A stretch of DNA of 64,000 nucleotides, from positions 1 through 64,000 of the forward strand of contig NZ_PHGZ01000032.1 of the NCBI RefSeq assembly GCF_002795405.1, given 5' to 3'. The notes beneath the pieces were generated by a model. The model was not told the DNA's origin. It searched no databases and worked only from the letters and a program-made list of their open reading frames with translations. The DNA is from Caviibacterium pharyngocola. GTDB lineage: Bacteria; Pseudomonadota; Gammaproteobacteria; Enterobacterales; Pasteurellaceae. Positions 58,544-64,000 of this stretch are shown here, piece by piece. The translations under genes were made by a program, and so were the position numbers. Position 1 is the first letter of the stretch. Every line of letters starts with the position of its first letter.

Positions 58544-60145
58544 CTAGTGTCTAAAATGCCGCATTTTAGTTAACACCATCACCATATTATGTTCATCCGC
58601 TGCGTCAATCACTTCTTGATCACGCATTGAGCCGCCCGGGTGGATGACGCATTCGATGCCCACTGCGGCTGCGGCGTCGATGCCGTCGCGGAATGGGAAG
58701 AATGCGTCGGATGCCATTACGCAACCTTTCACTTCTAAGCCTTCGTCTTGCGCTTTAATACCGGCAATTTTTGCGGAGTAAACACGGCTCATTTGTCCGG
58801 CGCCGATACCGATGGTTTGGTTGTCTTTGGCGTAAACGATGGCGTTGGATTTAACGAATTTCGCCACTTTCCAGCAGAATAATAAATCTTTCAATTCTCG
58901 TTCTGTCGGTTGACGTTTGCTGACCACTTCAAGATCTTCTAAACCGACCATTCCTAAGTCGCATTCTTGTACCAATAATCCGCCGTTGACTCGTTTGAAG
59001 TCTAAGCGTTGTTGTGCAGTCGTCCATTCACCGCATTCCAATAAACGCACGTTTTTCTTCGCTTTAACCACCGCTTGTGCCGCTTCGCTTACGATCGGAG
59101 CAATGATTACTTCGACGAATTGACGTTCAACAATAGCTTTTGCCGTGGCTTCATCCAATTCGCGGTTAAAGGCGATAATGCCACCGAAAGCGGAAGTCGG
59201 GTCGGTTTGATAAGCGCGATTGTAAGCTTCCAAAATATCCGCACCCAATGCCACGCCGCACGGGTTGGCGTGTTTGACAATTACGCAAGCCGGTTCGTCG
59301 AAGGATTTTACACATTCTAGCGCGGCGTCGGTATCGGCGATATTGTTGTAAGAAAGCGCTTTACCCTGTAATTGTTTTGCCGTGGAAACGCTAGCTTCTT
59401 TCACTTCTTTTTCCACATAAAACGCGGCTTTTTGATGTCCGTTTTCGCCGTAACGCATTGTTTGTTTGCGGATGAAATTCAAGTTTAAAGTCCGTGGAAA
59501 TTGACCGCACTTCGCATCTTTATCTTCTTCGTCCGCAGTGAAATAAGGTTTAACTAATTGCCCAAAATAGTTGGCAATCATCGAATCGTATTGCGCGGTG
59601 TGTTCAAAGGCTTTAATCGCCAAATCAAAACGAGTTTCCAAAGTTAAGCCGTTCGCATTTTGATCCATTTCCGCCAAAAGCGCATTAAAATCGGCATTAT
59701 TCACCACAATCGCGACATCTTTGTGATTTTTCGCTGCAGAACGCACCATTGTCGGCCCGCCGATGTCGATGTTTTCCACTGCGTCTTCCAACGTGCAATT
59801 CGGTTTGGCAACGGTTGCGGCGAACGGATACAAATTCACCACTACCATATCGATCGGTTCGATACCGTGTTTGTTCATTACGTCGTCATCCGTGCCGCGA
59901 CGTCCTAAAATACCGCCGTGCACTTTCGGGTGTAAGGTTTTCACCCGTCCGTCCATCATTTCCGGAAAACCGGTGTAATCGGACACTTCAGTGACCGGTA
60001 AACCGCTCTCGGCGAGCAGTTTTGCCGTACCGCCGGTGGATAATAATTTAACACCGCGCTGTACAAGCCCTTGGGCAAATTCAACAATTCCTGTTTTATC
60101 GGAAACGCTTAACAGCGCTTGACGAATCGGACGATTTGATTGCAT
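58544..60145 (-). CDS. purH: AICAR transformylase / IMP cyclohydrolase
   Basis: 533 residues. N-terminal MGS-type cyclohydrolase ([18 protein letters not shown]) and C-terminal transformylase with [13 protein letters not shown]. Last two steps of purine synthesis. PurR box upstream. Confidence 0.97.
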   Translation of the reverse strand: MQSNRPIRQALLSVSDKTGIVEFAQGLVQRGVKLLSTGGTAKLLAESGLPVTEVSDYTGFPEMMDGRVKTLHPKVHGGILGRRGTDDDVMNKHGIEPIDMVVVNLYPFAATVAKPNCTLEDAVENIDIGGPTMVRSAAKNHKDVAIVVNNADFNALLAEMDQNANGLTLETRFDLAIKAFEHTAQYDSMIANYFGQLVKPYFTADEEDKDAKCGQFPRTLNLNFIRKQTMRYGENGHQKAAFYVEKEVKEASVSTAKQLQGKALSYNNIADTDAALECVKSFDEPACVIVKHANPCGVALGADILEAYNRAYQTDPTSAFGGIIAFNRELDEATAKAIVERQFVEVIIAPIVSEAAQAVVKAKKNVRLLECGEWTTAQQRLDFKRVNGGLLVQECDLGMVGLEDLEVVSKRQPTERELKDLLFCWKVAKFVKSNAIVYAKDNQTIGIGAGQMSRVYSAKIAGIKAQDEGLEVKGCVMASDAFFPFRDGIDAAAAVGIECVIHPGGSMRDQEVIDAADEHNMVMVLTKMRHFRH

Positions 60146-60198
60146 TGAACACTTCCTTTACTGAAATATTAAAGATGAATAAAAACCGCGACATTATA

Positions 60199-60214
60199 AC
60201 GCAAACGTTTGCTT
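60199..60214 (-). promoter_or_regulatory. PurR operator of purH
   Basis: ACGCAAACGTTTGCTT, an essentially perfect PurR box, 55-70 bases before the start. Confidence 0.93.
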
Positions 60215-60243
60215 TTATGTAGTGAAAATAACTTTTTTATAAC

Positions 60244-60266
60244 AAAAAAGCCCGCAAAGTGCGGGC
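60244..60266 (-). terminator. Terminator of the doxX gene
   Basis: GCCCGC/GCGGGC stem on the minus strand with six T's. Confidence 0.9.
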
Positions 60267-60309
60267 AAAATCTAAGATGGAAATAGAATTTTATTATGTA
60301 AAAGGTAAA

Positions 60310-60714
60310 TTAATTTTTTGTTCTTTTGTTATCTAAGGCGAAAGCTCCTGCGCCGGCGAAAACGAAATACAAAAAGACTAATGAATATAATGCAGCTAAT
60401 TCGCCTTGGTTAACAATCGGTAATAAAATGTTATCCGCCGCGGCGTGAATGCCGAAATAGGCGAATGCCATTTGACCGGATAATAAAAATGCTGTCGGAC
60501 GCACGAATAAGCCGATGATCAATAACACACCGCCGATGATTTCCAACAATCCGCCGATGCCGTACATTGAAAGCAATTCGACTGCGCCGTTTCCGCCGGT
60601 CATTGAAACCGGAAATTCAAAGAATTTCGCCGTGCCGTGTAATAAAAACATATAACCCGCAATAATGCGCAATAGCGCTAATACATAAGGGCTTAATTTT
60701 GTGAGTGAATTCAT
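60310..60714 (-). CDS. DoxX-family membrane protein
   Basis: 134 residues, four helices, with LLRIIAGYMFLLHGTAKFFE and the later LIIGLFVRPTAFLLSGQMA of DoxX proteins. The family is linked to quinone-dependent or thiol redox but its exact role in this setting is unknown. Monocistronic. Confidence 0.88.
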   Translation of the reverse strand: MNSLTKLSPYVLALLRIIAGYMFLLHGTAKFFEFPVSMTGGNGAVELLSMYGIGGLLEIIGGVLLIIGLFVRPTAFLLSGQMAFAYFGIHAAADNILLPIVNQGELAALYSLVFLYFVFAGAGAFALDNKRTKN

Positions 60715-60834
60715 AAAGTGTCCTTTTAAAATAAATCAATGCAAAAATGCTAAGTGAGGCTATGATAGTTTAATCGCTCTCACTTAACAATCGTGAAATC
60801 AGAAAAGGACTTTTTACTTTTAAGAAAAAATCAC

Positions 60835-62580
60835 CTAAGGAATAACCCGTTTTGATAACCAATCGGAAAACTCTTGCGCCGACATAAAACCGCTGATGCG
60901 CGCAGATTGAATTTCCGCACCTTGTTGATCAAAAAAGATAATCGTCGGCAAGCCGATAACCTTTAGTTTTTCGATCAATTCCGTATTCGCCGGGCTATTT
61001 TTGGTCATATCTACTTGTAATAGCAGAATTTTTTCGAACTGACGTCGAACGGTCGGATCGCTAAAAGTATATTTTTCAAATTCTTTGCAGGCAACGCACC
61101 AATCCGCATATAAATCCAACATTGCAACGGCGTTCGGGTTAGTTTTGAGTAATTGCTGCAGCTGCGCGTAATCATTCACGCGTTGAAACCGAACCGAAGA
61201 AGAAATCGCCGCAGATGGCACCGCACTTTCCCCGCGCGGTTCCGTTCCCCAAAACCACGTTTGCAAAGGTTTCACCGCGATCATCGCCGCAATCAATAAC
61301 AGGATGCGCAGTGCTTTACCGATGCCGTTTGCGTGCATTTGCCAAGCCGCCCACAGGAAAAACGCCGCGCCCAATAATGCCCATAAGCGGTTTTCCCATT
61401 CTTCCGGCAAGACGCGCGATAATAAAAACACCGGCAATGCCAGCATTACAAAACCGAACGCGATTTTAACATTAATCATCCACTCGCCCGATTTCGGTAA
61501 AATTTTATTACCGAATAATGTCACCGCAATAAGCGGTAAGCCCATTCCCAAGGCTAATAAATATAAGGTCAAGGCACCCGTCCAAATATCGCCGCTTTGC
61601 GCTACATATAATAATGCGCCGGACAATGGCGCCGAGGTGCAAGGCGAAGCGACCAATCCGGCAATCATTCCCATTACGAAAACACCGCCGAACGCACCGC
61701 TCTTTTGCGTTTGGCTTAACTGCGTTAATTTGGTTTGCCAAGAAGCAGGCAGCTGTAAAGTGAATACGCCGAACATCGACAACGCCAATAAGATAAAAAT
61801 CACGGACAACCCGATTAACACCACAGGACTTTGCAACGCCACTTGAAACGGCAAGCCAATTAAGGCGACGATTAAGCCGAGCAGGGTGTAAGTCAGTGCC
61901 ATTCCCTGCACATAGACAAAACTTAAACCGAATGCATAAAGGGTATTCGGACGCTGATTAGCGCCGATCACAATCGCCGACAACAACGGCAACATCGGCA
62001 GCACGCAAGGCGTAAACGCGAGCCCCAAACCTAGCAGGAAAAAGCCCAAAGCGGCATATTTGCTTTCGAATAAACGCGCGGCAAAGGAATCTTGCCCGCC
62101 GTTATTCGATGAAAGTGCGGTTATTTTTTCAGAAAAAATATCTTGCGTGGCATTACTTGGTTGATCAAGTGCCGCTAATTGAATAGTTTTCGTTTCCGGC
62201 GGATAACAAAAGCCTTTCGTACAGCCTTGATAAGTGACGGATAATACGGCGCTGTTCGCCAATTTCACCGCCGGCACACTCAATGCCAATTTATCGCGAT
62301 AAATTTCCGTTTCGCCGAAAAATTCGTCTTGATAGGTTTCTGCTTCGGGCAACGCGACGGAATCAATTTTGCCTTGTTCATTTTCCAACAAAATTTCTTT
62401 TTTGTATAAATAATACTCCGGCGCAATTTCCCAAGAGAGTTCGACGCCGTTCGCCTGTTGCGTCGCGTTTAAGCGAAAGGCTTTGTCGGCGGTTAAAAAT
62501 TTGGTTTTATTGCCGAATAAATCGGCATTTGCACCAAAAGCCGTAAAAAGAAAAAGATAAAAAAAGAAAAATTTTTTCAT
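60835..62580 (-). CDS. dsbD: Thiol:disulfide interchange protein DsbD
   Basis: 581 residues. Signal peptide, N-terminal periplasmic domain with redox cysteines around CTKGFCYPPE, eight membrane helices with Cys in FTPCVLPMLP and ASPCTSAPLSG, and a C-terminal thioredoxin domain with ADWCVACKEF. Transfers electrons from cytosolic thioredoxin to periplasmic DsbC and CcmG. Confidence 0.95.
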   Translation of the reverse strand: MKKFFFFYLFLFTAFGANADLFGNKTKFLTADKAFRLNATQQANGVELSWEIAPEYYLYKKEILLENEQGKIDSVALPEAETYQDEFFGETEIYRDKLALSVPAVKLANSAVLSVTYQGCTKGFCYPPETKTIQLAALDQPSNATQDIFSEKITALSSNNGGQDSFAARLFESKYAALGFFLLGLGLAFTPCVLPMLPLLSAIVIGANQRPNTLYAFGLSFVYVQGMALTYTLLGLIVALIGLPFQVALQSPVVLIGLSVIFILLALSMFGVFTLQLPASWQTKLTQLSQTQKSGAFGGVFVMGMIAGLVASPCTSAPLSGALLYVAQSGDIWTGALTLYLLALGMGLPLIAVTLFGNKILPKSGEWMINVKIAFGFVMLALPVFLLSRVLPEEWENRLWALLGAAFFLWAAWQMHANGIGKALRILLLIAAMIAVKPLQTWFWGTEPRGESAVPSAAISSSVRFQRVNDYAQLQQLLKTNPNAVAMLDLYADWCVACKEFEKYTFSDPTVRRQFEKILLLQVDMTKNSPANTELIEKLKVIGLPTIIFFDQQGAEIQSARISGFMSAQEFSDWLSKRVIP

Positions 62581-62651
62581 AATAAATACGCGTTCCTAAC
62601 TAGCTTGCGAGGCATTCTAACACAAATTAACACAAACATTTTCGCTGAAAC

Positions 62652-62674
62652 CTTATTTTTATTAGAAAAATAAG
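62652..62674. repeat. Perfect hairpin in dsbD-rpmE2 intergenic region
   Basis: CTTATTTTT/AAAAATAAG with a five-base loop, between the divergent dsbD and rpmE2. The promoter-like TTGATA (62676) follows. It may be an operator but does not match a known Zur or Fur box clearly. Confidence 0.35.
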
Positions 62675-62749
62675 TTTGATAATTATTCTTAATTAGTATA
62701 GGATACGCCGAGAATTTATTTTTCATCGCAAAATAAGGAGAATAATACA

Positions 62750-63016
62750 ATGAAAAAAGGCATTCATCCGGAAAATTATCGTACCGTTTTATTCTATGAC
62801 AGCAACGCCAAAAAAGGCTTTTTAATCCGTTCGTGCGCCCGCACCAATAATACGATGAAATGGGAAGACGGCAAAGAATATCCGGTGTTTATGTGCGATA
62901 CTTCATCGGCGTCACACCCGTTTTATACCGGTAAATCCAGACAAATCGCCACCGAAGGCCGCGCCAGCGAATTTGCCAACCGTTACGCCAAATTCGGCGC
63001 CCTACGGTCGAAATAA
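62750..63016 (+). CDS. rpmE2: 50S ribosomal protein L31 type B (zinc-free paralogue)
   Basis: 88 residues. Lacks the CxxC zinc motif of L31 type A, so is of the C- class. [17 protein letters not shown] and [14 protein letters not shown] are typical. A GGAG site is seen. Such paralogues replace the zinc-binding form in low zinc. Confidence 0.95.
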   Translation: MKKGIHPENYRTVLFYDSNAKKGFLIRSCARTNNTMKWEDGKEYPVFMCDTSSASHPFYTGKSRQIATEGRASEFANRYAKFGALRSK

Positions 63017-63028
63017 GGAGAAAATACG

Positions 63029-63169
63029 ATGCAAGTGTTATCTTCATTAAAAAGCGCCAAAACGCGCCATCCGAATTGTAAAATCGTTCGACGCCACGGT
63101 GTCGTTTATGTGATTTGCAAAGAAAACCCGCGATTTAAAGCCCGTCAAGGAGGCAAAAAGAAAAGATAA
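63029..63169 (+). CDS. rpmJ2: 50S ribosomal protein L36 type 2 (YkgO-like)
   Basis: 46 residues: [20 protein letters not shown], then [17 protein letters not shown] and a basic tail. Matches E. coli YkgO in length and pattern. AAGGAG precedes the ATG. Forms an operon with rpmE2, as ykgM-ykgO in E. coli. Confidence 0.95.
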   Translation: MQVLSSLKSAKTRHPNCKIVRRHGVVYVICKENPRFKARQGGKKKR

Positions 63170-63207
63170 GTTTTTGTGTGTGTAAGATTGAGCGTTGTTG
63201 CTCACCT

Positions 63208-63246
63208 ATCCCTCCGGACTTGACCTCCCGCCGGAGGGATTTTTTA
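63208..63246 (+). terminator. Rho-independent terminator of rpmE2-rpmJ2
   Basis: ATCCCTCCGG/CCGGAGGGAT ten-bp stem and T's. Confidence 0.95.
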
Positions 63247-63269
63247 TTGAATTTTATCCCGCCAAAATT

Positions 63270-63283
63270 ATGATTTAGATCAT
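63270..63283. promoter_or_regulatory. FNR-like box upstream of arcA
   Basis: ATGAT-TTAG-ATCAT is a palindrome of FNR type (eight of ten matches) 140 bases before arcA. In E. coli FNR enhances arcA expression. Confidence 0.55.
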
Positions 63284-63420
63284 AAAATCAAACGCTAATT
63301 CAACAAATTTAACATTTCTTACTTGTTACAATAATGTTGCAATTATAAAATGACACACTTAGAATACCTAAGATTAACTAGTTATAAAAAAACACAAAAT
63401 TCACGAGGGAAGGAAATCAA

Positions 63421-64000
63421 ATGATCACACCGCAAATATTGATCGTTGAAGATGAAGCTATTACTCGGAATACGTTAAAAAGTATTTTCGAGGCTGAGGG
63501 CTATGAAGTGTTTGAGGCCTGCGACGGTATTCAAATGCATAAAATTCTGTCAACGCAAGAAATCAATCTTGTTATTATGGACATCAATTTGCCGGGCAAA
63601 AACGGGTTAATGCTTGCCAGAGAATTACGCGAAAATACCGATACCGCATTAATGTTTTTAACCGGTCGCGATAATGAAGTGGACAAAATTTTGGGCTTGG
63701 AAATCGGCGCCGACGATTACATTACCAAACCTTTCAACCCGCGTGAATTAACCATTCGGGCGCGCAATTTGTTACAGCGCACAATGTCGGAACACAGCAA
63801 AGCGCCATCGCAACATATTGATCAATATCGTTTCAACGGTTGGATTTTAGATCTCAACAGCCGTTCGTTGATTAATCCGGAAGGCGAAGAATATAAACTG
63901 CCGCGCAGCGAATTTCGCGCAATGCTGCATTTTTGCGAAAACCCCGGAAAAATTCAAACTCGCGAAGAATTATTAAGAAAAATGACCGGTCGCGAATTAA
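63421..64000 (+). CDS. arcA: Aerobic respiration response regulator ArcA (3' end outside window)
   Basis: 193 residues visible. Receiver domain with the phospho-acceptor Asp near 54 in [15 protein letters not shown] and the lysine in [15 protein letters not shown], then the start of an OmpR-type DNA-binding domain. AGGGAAGG precedes the ATG. With ArcB it represses respiratory genes at low oxygen. Not to be confused with arginine deiminase, which is also called arcA. Confidence 0.95.
   Translation, partial: MITPQILIVEDEAITRNTLKSIFEAEGYEVFEACDGIQMHKILSTQEINLVIMDINLPGKNGLMLARELRENTDTALMFLTGRDNEVDKILGLEIGADDYITKPFNPRELTIRARNLLQRTMSEHSKAPSQHIDQYRFNGWILDLNSRSLINPEGEEYKLPRSEFRAMLHFCENPGKIQTREELLRKMTGREL

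Noticed and set aside
63421-64000. Arginine deiminase (also named arcA) completing the arcB-arcC pathway
   Set aside because: The protein is a two-component response regulator with receiver and OmpR-type domains, not an amidinohydrolase.

Overview
The window comes from a member of the Pasteurellaceae. The family's DNA uptake signal (AAGTGCGGT or its complement ACCGCACTT) recurs across the whole sequence, both singly and as inverted pairs that form terminators. Gene order and protein sequences (modABC/modE, gcvA-gcvB, pgsA-tRNA-Gly-tRNA-Leu, cmk-rpsA-ihfB-lapAB-pyrF-yciH, ygiW-qseBC, arcA) fit that family. The genus cannot be fixed from the sequence alone. A nicotinate phosphoribosyltransferase next to nadE suggests a species that does not need preformed NAD (V factor).

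Bases 1 to about 12270 are the right-hand part of an integrated mobile element. HK97-type capsid and packaging genes (portal, two head-tail connector proteins, HNH nuclease, small and large terminase, gp10-like protein) are followed directly by an AlpA-type activator, an Icd/Ash-like repetitive reading frame, small genes and a P4-type helicase/primase. The element ends at a short copy of a tRNA-Leu 3' end. No tail, tape-measure or lysis genes are seen. This is the layout expected of a capsid-forming phage satellite (cf-PICI type) rather than a complete prophage. It carries a four-copy 25-bp palindromic iteron array just upstream of terS, two potential structured RNAs and a primase broken by a G7 tract.

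Bases 12.5-36.6 kb are mostly core chromosome: a secreted orphan protein, nrdR, tehB, the molybdate transporter with its regulator ModE, an ArsR regulator, uvrD, rlmM, gcvA with the divergent sRNA gcvB, ilvE, pgsA and two tRNAs. Next come an Lrp-type regulator and a YfcC/arcC/arcB arginine-citrulline catabolic operon, then the yciH-pyrF-lapBA-ihfB-rpsA-cmk block and a DUF535 protein.

Bases 36.8-45 kb hold an NAD salvage operon (pncB, an EIIC-like membrane protein, nadE), argG with tandem ArgR boxes, an NAD-binding epimerase-like protein, purC and prfC. Bases 45-51 kb hold a low-GC membrane/coiled-coil orphan, a cytochrome c peroxidase, a hemerythrin-like protein with an FNR site between those two genes, and qseC/qseB/ygiW. 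Bases 51-64 kb hold an aminotransferase with a cysteine desulfidase-family gene, DUF1294, glyA, an MFS transporter, purD, a 540-base repeat-rich spacer, purH, doxX, dsbD, the zinc-independent ribosomal protein paralogues rpmE2/rpmJ2, and the start of arcA.

Two small families of dispersed inverted-repeat elements lie in intergenic spaces (46.4 and 53.7 kb; 58.0-58.5 kb). Where annotated starts differ from the longest possible reading frame, the choice rests on ribosome-binding sites and family length, as noted per gene.
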